Assembly: GCA_045110315.1 (NCBI GenBank)
Contig: JBGCFY010000006.1
Coordinates: 9,634 to 73,633 of the forward strand
Source of the DNA: CALFBG01 sp045110315
GTDB taxonomy: Bacteria; Bacteroidota; Bacteroidia; Chitinophagales; Saprospiraceae
Length of the DNA: 64,000 nucleotides
Direction: 5' to 3'
A model generated the notes under the pieces. The model saw only the letters and a program-made list of their open reading frames with translations. It did not search any database and was not told the DNA's origin. Positions 44,801 to 53,800 of this stretch are shown here, piece by piece; position 1 is the first letter of the stretch, and every line of letters starts with the position of its first letter. The translations under genes were made by a program, and so were the position numbers.

Positions 44801-45898
44801 ATTAATGATAGTACCCACTGGAACAGTTGTACCATTCGCAGTAAAACCTGCATTGATTGGAGAAGTACACGGATCATTACAAGCGGTACTATTCAATAGA
44901 CTCGCTCTTGTAGTGGTAACGAAAAAACTCATCCGATCGGCTTGTCCTTGAGTGAACGCAGAATAACAATCAGGATCACCATAGTCCATATAATTGATAA
45001 ACATATCATCTTGGTCCGTCGCGAATCCAGAATCAGTATCCGTTGTACAACTATTGATCGTGCCATTGCAAGGAACGGGCGCCGTTGACTGATCTGGTGG
45101 TGTGTCGCAGACACGGTCTCCATCTTGTAAACAATCATTATTGCCACAGCCGCCTTGAAAGGTATGATAAACGCCTAGGTAATGTCCCATTTCGTGGGTA
45201 ATAACCGAAGACCTTCCCGGTGTACTTCCGAACCAATCCGCTTCCATCATAATCCCATCGACATCTGTGCCGTGCGAACTTGGAAAATAAGCATACCCTA
45301 CTACTCCACAGCCAGAACTATTACTACAAATTCGTTTTACCAACCAAATATTAATATAAGTCGTGGGGTCCCAACGATTAATATTTTTAACGGTAAGGTC
45401 GTCTGTATCTTTATTCATTTCTGTTAAAGGAGTGACATCGCGCGTGATGCCGGTCGTAGCTCCCCCATTAGGATCTTTTTTAGCCAAACAAAAAGCAATT
45501 TGTGTATTCACTCCAGTCGCAGGATTATAGTAGCCTACATTTTCAAAAGCTGCATTTAGATCTGCAATTCCTTGTTCTACCGTTGCGTCGGAAATATTCT
45601 CTGGACCATTATTATGAATGAGGTGCACAACTACCGGAAGTTCATAATCTGCTACAAAAGGTAGCATCGCTTGATTTTGATTGGATAGGTAATTGTAGAT
45701 TTGTTGCTCCAGCTGGTTATGCTTTTCTTGATAAGCAGGATTGAGGAGCTGCTGTTGATGTAATTCATCTGTACCGCAAGAAAAGTGAGTTGTAGTTGAG
45801 CTAGTTGAAGGAACTTGAGCGAAAGAACTAAAACTCTCAAAGTAAAGGTTAGCAAATAGTAAAGCTCCGGTGAGCAGACCTAATTGTTTGATATTCAT
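38891..45898 (-). CDS. M43 metalloprotease / PKD / FG-GAP exoprotein, T9SS type B
   Basis: 2,335 residues with a signal peptide (1-28). The pappalysin-type (M43) domain covers about 85-345; its zinc site is H-E-M-G-H-Y-L-G-V-Y-H (about 235) with M-D-Y as Met-turn. Then come PKD domains (about 350-520), a region of beta-propeller-like repeats about 520-900, two I-C-D-N-G-I-D-D-D-G motifs (near 960) and FG-GAP units to about 1500. Ig-like modules follow, then five repeats of about 55 residues sharing F-G and G-C-D-S (about 1755-2005), a SprB-like module, and a T9SS type B end (F-S-P-N-G-D-G-N-N-D; R-G-D-I-T-L-V-R). It likely acts outside the cell, joining protease and adhesive functions. Confidence 0.88.
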   Translation of the reverse strand: MNIKQLGLLTGALLFANLYFESFSSFAQVPSTSSTTTHFSCGTDELHQQQLLNPAYQEKHNQLEQQIYNYLSNQNQAMLPFVADYELPVVVHLIHNNGPENISDATVEQGIADLNAAFENVGYYNPATGVNTQIAFCLAKKDPNGGATTGITRDVTPLTEMNKDTDDLTVKNINRWDPTTYINIWLVKRICSNSSGCGVVGYAYFPSSHGTDVDGIMMEADWFGSTPGRSSVITHEMGHYLGVYHTFQGGCGNNDCLQDGDRVCDTPPDQSTAPVPCNGTINSCTTDTDSGFATDQDDMFINYMDYGDPDCYSAFTQGQADRMSFFVTTTRASLLNSTACNDPCTSPINAGFTANGTTVPVGTIINFTNNSINATNYVWQIDGSDFSTATNPTYNFTVEGTYTITLIANNGDPNCTTSFEIEIEVVCPTIANFSSSNTIILVNQGINFTNASVNASSYQWFIDGVLQGNTINYSVDFPATGTYEVCLKAIGASCSPTKCQFIQVVDPMDAGDLNFYKFYKNPLNNYFNGILYDINQNAFYAVGQDSYASIDSMRPVLAKLDGCGDITWVKGYIQGTQLRSVIKSTDGNLMLHGRRRSSSNNDQQYISKVDYDGNLIWGKSYDRTGTLLFGEMIATVDDPAGESYLLKYLRSTGGMTFDMSILKIDGNGNILWAKDFYKDGDERVTDIVALPGGGFKMLGYASSLDGDFFVSTVNESGNILNTIRYTTTNTSYAGIISSQMLLLEDEGLVVSGILRVEPFTWEPILMRFDANGNLVWQHHYQSSENSAHTGMVIDKAGDLYTSGYSTVNGVASYRVFKFDLNGNFKWAKRVGDIALASFGSLSRITHTNTIPDRIVCINFDRESITTNNNEPWIAVLDTALTSCKTLPFDPVNTTFGLTMSSATFDSEDVSYIVTDESAEKNINHYEVTEICEIACAQEICDNGIDDDGNGLTDCEDDACPCAEICDNGIDDDGDGLIDCFDSDCCGALSCENNYYNPCPIDCEYNTPSTDLALELEWNSQSNWHSYNVPLVADIDQDGIPEVIGKQGPHGSGVGYNKDIQIIDGVTGDLKYTITTPYMRYSNSHITIGDVDLDGFGEMIINTSFGDNGFANRMRLICYEHDGTQKWISDTEYGYETHYEWSTPALTDFNEDGIPEVYIGNQIFNALTGALIVEGGTSMNEGRQITSLSSGISNFAPIAVDVLPDNFCTDCQGKELVAGDQVIAVNVVTGQMTVVVEIGNSSTPDGLVSIADMDKDGDLDAVVSARDGNMGIIYAWDLQTASQLGFGYEFLAQPSSCCQGTTAQTILGDFDNDGEPEIGFSSANEFRCLEFSATDDYTVKWLISSTDNSGQTGATLFDFQADGTNEVLYRDQSTLRILDGTTGNVITSLPCDSGTGTEYPIVVDVDADGESEILCSCNNQVRVYGSALGPWAPSRKIWNQQSYFNVNINDDLSIPRRQQIHAWVGDSIVMNTFLAQYSDPAFPVADAVVRVDSLYCEQLDIGIRVEICNLGDQVLSNETPISFYQGNPQTINAADFAEVALGTILPPDSCITRVFTIPGVFGEDIFVVINDDNSLPRPYNLANDFPVTEIPECDFTNNVDSFRIEFNALPLDLGPDVSVCANGVYQFNAGSGFFAYRWQDGSIDSSFTAFEAGKYWVEVEDFCGNIQSDTVVFSVDSTTIFDLGMDTIICAGDSIALSVSGFAQYDWYPKMGLSCDTCGTIFIKPVMDTQYVLVAGNGLGCFSVDSINITIIDPINTYDTLSICQGETVDVFGVPVNTPGDYFETYNSFLGCDSTHNITLMTTNDTIFTITMPMICEGDSIDVFGNFEFGSGVFVQVDQTQSCIRIDTVYLTVLDSIIVEVFDTICQGETIAIFGNPVTTVGDYAEMFARQNGCDSLHIVHLSLRDTIATFDTLTICENETTFIFGQETNVAGNYAQVFAGSNSCDSTAYVHLRVLDTIEIRNNIIACAGETVLVFGNPTTIAGEYAEQNLGFNGCDSTEIITLVVLDEIQIDFTTMPACGATSTGSIVANVSGGLAPYTYAWSIPGATGASLMDVDAGSYSLSITDDNGCMQTETVMVDATNGVAVAIALEPISCFGAADGVALISSLDSTLLYSLDGNNFTSLDRYDFLDAANYTLYVKDTNNCIFEELFTILEPTELLVSLPADFTLQLGDSVTLQAIPNTLDSVDYNWTPPISISCVDCPEPVVRPLNSIAYQVVITDENGCTATDDIFIQVDKERLVFIPNAFSPNGDGNNDFFLIYGGRGVEVVLEFQIFDRWGNVVFGAQNFQPNDFKKGWDGNFKGKPMNNGIFVYFAKLKFIDGTTVLYRGDITLVR

Positions 45899-45965
45899 AG
45901 CTAAATTGGTATCTGATGAACCATAAATTTAGCGATAAATAAGCTTTTCTTCCTTACGATGGGAG

Positions 45966-46005
45966 AAAAAAATAGCCACCCTTTATATAAAACAAAGTAG
46001 TGGCT
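45966..46005 (-). terminator. Terminator-like hairpin ahead of the M43 gene
   Basis: On the minus strand AGCCAC (46005-46000) pairs with GTGGCT (45979-45974), with extra pairing inside, and a T-run follows at once. It lies about 70 bases before the M43 start codon, with no minus-strand gene upstream, so it may attenuate this transcript or end a small RNA. Confidence 0.6.
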
Positions 46006-46105
46006 CTCCTTACCCCAAAAGAATCTTTACTATAAATAAGCTTGCTCTACCCGTTTGAATTGGGATAACACGAAGGATTATGAGGTATAAATCCTAAAAT
46101 GTTAT

Positions 46106-46153
46106 AAGTAGCTTGCAGAATTAAATTGTTAATTCAATTTTGTCTTAGCACTT
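46106..46153. repeat. Imperfect palindromic intergenic element
   Basis: Starts AAGTAGCTTGCAG and ends TGTCTTAGCACTT around a GAATTAA/TTAATTC inner stem. It resembles the elements at 15312 and 29820. Confidence 0.5.
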
Positions 46154-47017
46154 AAAAGCAATATGTTAGCTATAAAACAGTGACAAGTGGATTTTCCCCT
46201 AAGGTTACCAATTCTAAATAGAATTGGTAACTCGGAGAGGACTTTGCAGTTCTTAAATTTTTTCCAGCACTTGCCAAAAAAGGCAATTTTTTGGTTTGTT
46301 TATTAGTTGTGTTAATTCTTTTAACTGAGCTAAACTGGAAATTGATTAATAGGCCTTTTTTATTAATTCATAAATCTAAGTGATCCGTTACTACGTTTAT
46401 CCAACATAGCTGCGGAGTATTGAAATTTAAACCTGCAAAGTAATATCTTTGCGCTTAGGGAGCTTTTTATTTTTTAAATAAAAAAAGCCCTTTAGACTAA
46501 GCGATTAATTTATAAGGTGACTAGCAAACTTCTTTACTAGTACTAATGATTACCTAACAATTTTGTGCCAACTTTGCAACCTTTTGACTTCCAGTCAATT
46601 ACTTAAAAAAAGGCTTCTCCCTGTTTCCCAAATCGGGACTATCTTCCTAAAAAAGGAAACCAGCTAACAATTGATTGGTTATCATTCTTCACCGTTTTCC
46701 TCGCCAAAATGCACAACAAAGAGACTCGTTTTTTTCAATTTTCACCCTGTTGTCGACGATAAGTAAGTACTTAATGATACAGAAGTTGTTTAAAAATAGA
46801 TCTTAATACCTACAGCTTAAGCAATGGAATTATCCACATCCAAAAATTATTAAAAAAATAATCGACTTCAAGGAACTAATTGATACTTAAGATCGTAATA
46901 CTATTTTCTTAAAAATAACGAAGTTTCAAGGGGAGTTGAAATACCTTACTAACTTATCTTGAAATCTAAGTACTAATTCATTAACAAAACGATCAAAACA
47001 ATTAAAAACTTTAGATT

Positions 47018-47644
47018 ATGGAATTATTCGTAGCGGTACTCGCTTCCCTATTTTCGGTGGTAAATCCATTGGGTGCAGTTCCCGTTTTCCTAGCCATGAC
47101 GCCAGATTACGATAAGGCGGAACGTAGCAGAACAGCTTTTCAAACTAGTCTTTACGTAATTGTAATTCTCATTAGTTTCTTTTTGGGAGGCGCTTATATT
47201 CTGAGCTTTTTTGGAATTAGCCTGAACGCCATGCGCATTGCGGGAGGCATGGTTATTCTTAGCTCAGGATATGCCCTACTTAATGGTAAATTTGCGGAAA
47301 GTCGTGCCATCAATAAACAAGTAAAAGCCGAAGCTTTAGTTAAAGAAGATATTTCCTTCGCTCCAATGGCGATGCCGATGCTTTCGGGACCAGGTTCGAT
47401 CTCCCTCTTGATTAGTTTGAACGCAGCAAATCCTGCTTGGCAAGATCAACTTTTGATTACAGGTGTAATCATCGTGACCGGTATTATTATTTATTTCATT
47501 TTAAATCTCTCTCCCCTATTATTTAGGGTGCTGGGCGTAGCTGGTTTAAAAGCAATTTCTAGAATTATGGGCTTCATCGTAATGGCAATTGGTATTCAAT
47601 ATACCATCACGGGAGTTGTTGCTTTGGTAAAAGCATTATGGTAA
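47018..47644 (+). CDS. MarC family membrane protein
   Basis: 208 residues with six transmembrane segments and the MarC/UPF0056 signatures F-S-V-V-N-P-L-G-A-V-P-V-F (about 12-24) and M-A-M-P-M-L-S-G-P-G-S-I-S (about 112-124). Once linked to multiple antibiotic resistance, the family has no firmly assigned function. The length and topology are typical. It is the only plus-strand gene within the right-hand cluster of large secreted proteins, and it faces the 3,028-residue protein gene across a shared terminator. Confidence 0.93.
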   Translation: MELFVAVLASLFSVVNPLGAVPVFLAMTPDYDKAERSRTAFQTSLYVIVILISFFLGGAYILSFFGISLNAMRIAGGMVILSSGYALLNGKFAESRAINKQVKAEALVKEDISFAPMAMPMLSGPGSISLLISLNAANPAWQDQLLITGVIIVTGIIIYFILNLSPLLFRVLGVAGLKAISRIMGFIVMAIGIQYTITGVVALVKALW

Positions 47645-47802
47645 AGGCGCTTTTCTACCTACTGTGAATAAGTTAATTACAGAATGGGATATTACGCTTA
47701 AAGCGAACGGACTTCCTGCACGTCAAGCTTTTTTAATAAGGTAATATTTCATGGTATCATCTTCTTTTCCGCGATTGAAACATCTTTAAGATATTGCTAA
47801 AA

Positions 47803-47836
47803 AAAATGGCTACACTTGAAAAAGTGTAGCCATTTT
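47803..47836. terminator. Bidirectional terminator between marC and the giant repeat gene
   Basis: AAAATGGCTACACTT (47803-47817) pairs perfectly with AAGTGTAGCCATTTT (47822-47836) around a 4-base loop, with T-runs on both strands. It serves two convergent genes. Confidence 0.88.
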
Positions 47837-47892
47837 AGTATCCGTTAGAAGTTTTTTAAAAGCACTTTGCTTTCGCCAAACTTTTTTCTTTA

Positions 47893-50800
47893 TTATCGCA
47901 TTAAAGTTACATCTCCTTTGTAAAGAATCTCTCTTCCGTCGATGAATTTAACACTAGCAATATAAACATAAACACCAGGGTTTAGTTTTTTATTGTTCAA
48001 TGTTCCATCCCAACCAAGAGCAGGATTATTTGCTTGGAAATTCTCTAATTGGTAAACGACTTCACCCCATCGGTCAAAGACTCGGAAGTATTGTACTTCT
48101 TCCACTCCTGCACCGGTGTAGATTTGGAATAAATCATTAGGACCGTTTCCATCTGGAGAGAATGCATTTGGAACATAAACTAAACGTTCTTTGTCTAATC
48201 TTACGTTAATCTGATCCGTTGCAATACAACCATTTTCATCAATAATTGTCACACTGTAGTTACCCGATTCTAATGGACTAAAAGCTTGCTGTGGCAAGTC
48301 TGTGAATAAAGTATCTACTAATGGTGTCCAAAGTAAAGTATCTACTCGATTAGGCTCACTAATGAAAGCATCTAAGCGAACTTCATCTCCTAAACCGATT
48401 ACAATATCATCTCCTAAGTCAACTGTAAATTCAGCAGGCTCTGTAATCGAGACCTCTTGGTTAAATTCACAACCATTCGCATCTTGAATCACAATATCAT
48501 AGTTCCCAGCAGGAATGTTACTTAAGAAACTCACTGGAGTGAAATTCTCACCATCATCAAAAGAGTATAAATATGGTGCTGCACCACCAGAAACAGAATC
48601 AATCAGGATTACACCGTTTTGATCTCCGTAGCAATCTGGAGTAGTCAACTCAATTCTTTCAATGTTAGGAATATCATCATCCGCTAAGACTTCTACATCA
48701 TCCGAACTAGAACAACCATTTTCATTATTCGTAACTACGATCGTGTACGTTCCAGCATCATCTACGCTAGGACTCAAAGTAGTCGCTCCCGCAGTTACGT
48801 TAGGACCAGTCCATTCGTAGCTAATATTAGCGCCCGCAGAAGAACCAGAACCATCAAGATCAACACTAGTAACAATACAATCTAAGTTATCCGTTACTGC
48901 TGCATCTGCTATTGGAGGAGCGATATCTTGTGGTACAACCATTGTTGCCGTCTGAGTACAACCATTATCGGTATTCGTTACGACTAAAGTATAGCTCGTA
49001 GCGACACTTACATCCGGATTTAAAGTTGCATTTCCAGTGATACCTCCACCAGTCCACTCATAAGTAAAGTTGGCTCCTTGTGAAGATCCACTTGCATCCA
49101 AAGGAACAGTTGTTACAGCACAAGTTAAAGTCGCTGGCTGAGCAATTACTGCAATTGGTAAATTCGCATCTTGCGTAACCGTTGCCATAGCAGTATTTGT
49201 ACATCCATTAGGTCCTGTAACCGTAAGTACATAATCATTACCTGGAACAGAAACTATAGGGTTTTGTTGATTCATATTTGCCATTGTAATACCAGGTCCC
49301 GTCCAAGAATAAGTCGCACCTTGTGTTACGGATGATCCCGTTAATTGAACAGAAGGATTATCACAGTCAATTACTCCACCTGCAGCAGTTGCTGTTGGTG
49401 GATCAAAATCACCGATCACTTCTACGATATCCGTTCCACTACAACCATTCGTAGTATTTAAGACAATCAAGGTATAGCTTCCTGCTGCATCAACTATTGG
49501 GCTTTGATCATTCTCATTCGCAGCGGTAATCCCAGGACCACTCCAAGTATAAGTGATATTTGCACCAGCTTGAGAACCAGAACCATCTAAGGTCACCGAA
49601 GAGACATTACAGTCTAGAGTTTGATCAGGACCAGCACTCGCTGTTGGTACGCCAGCATCTTGAGAGACATTGACATCGTCGGTAGCCGTACAGCCATTCG
49701 TTGTATTTGTTACTAATAAAGTGTAAAGACCAGATACACTAACTTGAGGACTCAACTCATTAGCGTTACCCGCAGTGATACCAGGACCACTCCAAGTGTA
49801 AGTAATATTCATCCCTGTTTGAGAACCAGAACCATTTAAAGTAACGTCAGTTAATGCACAACTCAAGACGACATCTCCACCAGCATCAGCTGTTGGTGTA
49901 GCAATATCTTGTGTAACCATGACCTGAGAAATTGCACTACAGCCGTTTGCGGTATTAAATACTGCAACTACGTACATTCCCGGTTGGTCAACTACTGGGC
50001 TTTGGTCATTTTGATTAGCTGCTGTAATCGCAGGACCACTCCAGTTGTAAGTAATATCCGTTCCGGTAGAAGAACCAGAACCATCTAAAGTAACCGTTGT
50101 AACCAGGCAAGTCAACTCTTGATCAGGACCAGCAGAAGCCGTTGGATTAACAGTATCTTCGATAATAATTACTTCGTCAATATCGGTACAACCATTCGTA
50201 GTATTTGTAACCGTTACGCTATAAGTACCAGGTAAACTAATTTCTGGAGTTTGTACCGTTTCATTCGTCATGTCGATACTAGGTCCAGTCCATAAGTATT
50301 CAATATCTGCTCCAGTACTTGAACCACTACCATCAAGGATTAAGCTACTTACTGCACAAGTCAGTGTGCTATCTTGTCCGGCAGAAGCCACTGGCGTATT
50401 CGAATCTAATAAGACATCAACATCATCTGTTGCGGTACAGCCACTCGTTGTATTCGTTACCAGTAAAGTATACATACCCGGTACCGTAACGGTTGGACTT
50501 TGGTCAGTCATGTTAGTGCCATCAATTCCTGGCCCCGTCCAGCTATAGCTGAAGTTTGCACCAGTATCAGAACCGCTACCATCAATTACAACACTTGGTA
50601 CTGTACAACTTAAAATTGAATTAGATACTGCAGCTGCAACTGGCGGAGTGATATCTAAAATGACATCAACATTATCCGTAGCACTACAACCATTATTAGT
50701 ATCTGTAATCACCAAAGTATAAGTACCTGGAGTAGAAACGGTTGGCGCTTGATCATTAATATTGGTCGCATCAATACCAGGCCCTGACCATTCAAATTGA

Positions 50801-53800
50801 ATATTCATACCATTATCAGAACCACTACCATCAATAGTAACGGTACTTACTAAGCAATTGATCGTTTGATCTGCACCAGCATTAATGCTAGGTACACCTG
50901 CATCTACGGTCACATCAACATCATCCGTTGTAGAACAACCCGTTGTTTCGTTAATCGTAGTTAAAGTATAAGTTCCCGGTACACTAACCGTTGGATTTTG
51001 TGTGTTTTCATTAGAAGCATCAATACCAGGTCCCGTCCAGAGGTAGCTAATATTTGGACCACTATCTGCACCACTTCCATCTAGGGTTACACTAGTAGTT
51101 CCACAAGTAATGACTTGATCAGCTCCTGCATCAGAGTTCGCGGCAGTTAAATCCTCTGTAACAACCACATCATCCGTTGCCGTACAGTTATTGATTGTAT
51201 TCTCAATAGACAAGGTATAATTTCCAGGTACAGCAACCACGGGGTTAACCATGTTCATATTACCAGCATTGATACCAGGACCACTCCAAGTATAAACGAA
51301 GTTAGCTCCACTAACAGAAGCACTACCATCTAAAGTTACCGTCGTAGAATCACAGTTTAGAATTCTATCTGGTCCACCAGCTACGATCGGTAAAGTGACA
51401 TCTTCTGTAATAATCACTTCGTCCATCTCTATACATCCATTTGATGTATTCTCAACAGAGATCGTATAAGTACCAGGTAAAGAAATCGAAGGATTTTGAT
51501 CATTCATGTTACCTCCATTAATACCAGGTCCCGTCCACGTATAAGTGAAATCAAGACCTACACTAGAACCACTTCCATCTAATACGATAGTCGTAACCAA
51601 ACAAGTTAAAAGAGAATCTGGTCCAGCACTTGCTACGGGTACACCAGCATCTAAGGTCACTTCTACCTCATCCATTGCCGTACAACCCGTTGCGGTATTC
51701 GTTACGGTAAGATTATAAGTACCAGGCATCATGACAGATGGGCTTTGATCATTCTCATTCGTCGCATCAATACTAGGTCCAGTCCACAAATAATCGAAGT
51801 TAGCTCCCGTAGAAGATCCACTGCCATCTAGAGTTACACTCGTGACGACACAAGTAAGAACTAAGTCTGCACCAGCAGAAGCTGTAGGAGGTGTAATATC
51901 TTGAGTAACTTCTACATCATCCGTTGAAGTACAACCATTCGAAGCATCCGAAACTACTAATACATAATTACCAGGAACATTTACCGTTGGGCTTTGATCA
52001 TTCTCATTAGAAACATCAATACCAGGTCCCGTCCATAAGTAAGTAATAAATAAACCTGTAGCGGAACCACTACCATCTAAAGTGACACTCGTGACCGTAC
52101 AAGTTAATTGTGCATCCGGTCCAGCACTTGCTGCTGGCAAGTTTACATTTAAAGTAACGTCTACCTCATCCGTTGCCGTACAACCATTCGTAGCATTCGT
52201 TACTAATAAAGTGTAAGTACCGTCAGCACAAACCGTTGGGCTTTGATCATTTTCATTGGTCGCATCAATCCCAGGTCCCGTCCATAAATAGGTCATACCG
52301 TTATCAGATCCGCTACCGTCTAAAGTAACACAAGTATTGATACAATCAATAATCATATCTCCACCCGCAGCAGCGATTGGTGCAGTAACATCTTCTGTAA
52401 CTTCTACATCATCCGTTGCCGTACAACCATTAGTTGGGTTGGTTACCAATAAAGTATAATTTCCTGGCGCACAAACACTAGGACTTTGATCGTTTTCATT
52501 GGTCGCATCAATCCCAGGTCCCGTCCATAAGTAAGTCATACCTGCATCTGATGCGCTACCGTCTAAAGTCACACAAGTTACGGCACAGGTAACAACCATA
52601 TCCAAACCAGCATCTGCCGTTGGTGCAGTAATATCTTCAAAGACTTCTACATCATCTGTAGTGCTACATCCGTTTGTTGGGTTAAAAACAGTAATCGTGT
52701 AAATACCCGCTGCTGTTACCGTTGGACTTTGGTCATTTTCATTCGTTGCATCAATCCCAGGTCCAACCCAAGTATAAGTTAAACCAGCAGTAGAACCGCT
52801 ACCGTCTAAAGTCACACTTGTTACCGTACAAGTTAAAGTCATATCCGCACCAGCACTCGCCGTTGGTGCAGTAATATCTTCAAAGACCTCTACATCATCT
52901 GTAGTGCTACATCCGTTTGTTGGGTTAAAAACAGTAATCGTGTAAATACCCGCTACGGTTACTGTTGGACTTTGATCGTTTTCATTCGTTGCATCAATCC
53001 CAGGCCCAACCCAAGTATAAGTTAAACCACCAGTAGAACCGCTACCGTCTAAAGTCACGCTTGTTACCGCACAAGTTAAAGTCATATCCGCACCAGCACT
53101 CGCCGTTGGTAAATTAACATCTTCGGTAACTTCTACGTCATCCGTTGAAGTACAACCATTCGTTGTATTCGTAACGGTGATTGTATAATCTCCAGCCACA
53201 CAAACTGTTGGGCTTTGATCGTTTTCATTTGTAGCGTCAATTCCAGGTCCTGACCATAAGTAAGTGATATCAGTACCACTATCCGAGCCACTACCATCTA
53301 AAGTTACACAAGTAACCAAACAAGTTACCTCCATATCTGCTCCTGCACTTGCTGCGGGAGGAGTAGTATCTTCATCAACATCTACGTCATCTACTTCAGT
53401 ACAACCGGTCGCAACAATTGTTACGGTAAGGCTATAGTTACCTGGCGCACAAACACTAGGATTTTGATCATTTTCATTGGTCGCATCAATTCCAGGTCCT
53501 GTCCAAGTGTAAGTGATACCTGGGCCACTATCCGAGCCACTACCATCTAAGGTTACGCAAGGATCATTACAAGTGATGGTCATATCTGCACCTGCGCTAG
53601 CTGTTGGCAAGGTTGCATCAAGATCCACATCTACATCATCCGTTGCGCTACATCCCGTCGCAGCATTTGTAACTACTAAAACATAATTTCCATCAACAGT
53701 TACCGTTGGACTTTGATCGTTTTCATTGGTCGCATCAATCCCAGGTCCCGTCCATAAATAAGTCAAACCGCTAGTAGAGCCACTTCCGTCTAAAGTAACA

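Larger units (their letters stand above)
45899..47017. other. Long spacer between the M43 and marC genes
   Basis: 1,119 bases with no supported gene. It carries a minus-strand terminator-like hairpin (45966-46005), a palindromic element (46106-46153), an AT-rich hairpin (46458-46491) and several TAAGTACTTA-like motifs near 46760 and 46965. Nothing here encodes a protein of usual composition. Confidence 0.6.

Noticed and set aside
48302..50548. Plus-strand open frames inside the giant repeat gene
   Set aside because: They are antisense shadows created by the repeated coding sequence, without sensible composition or start context.
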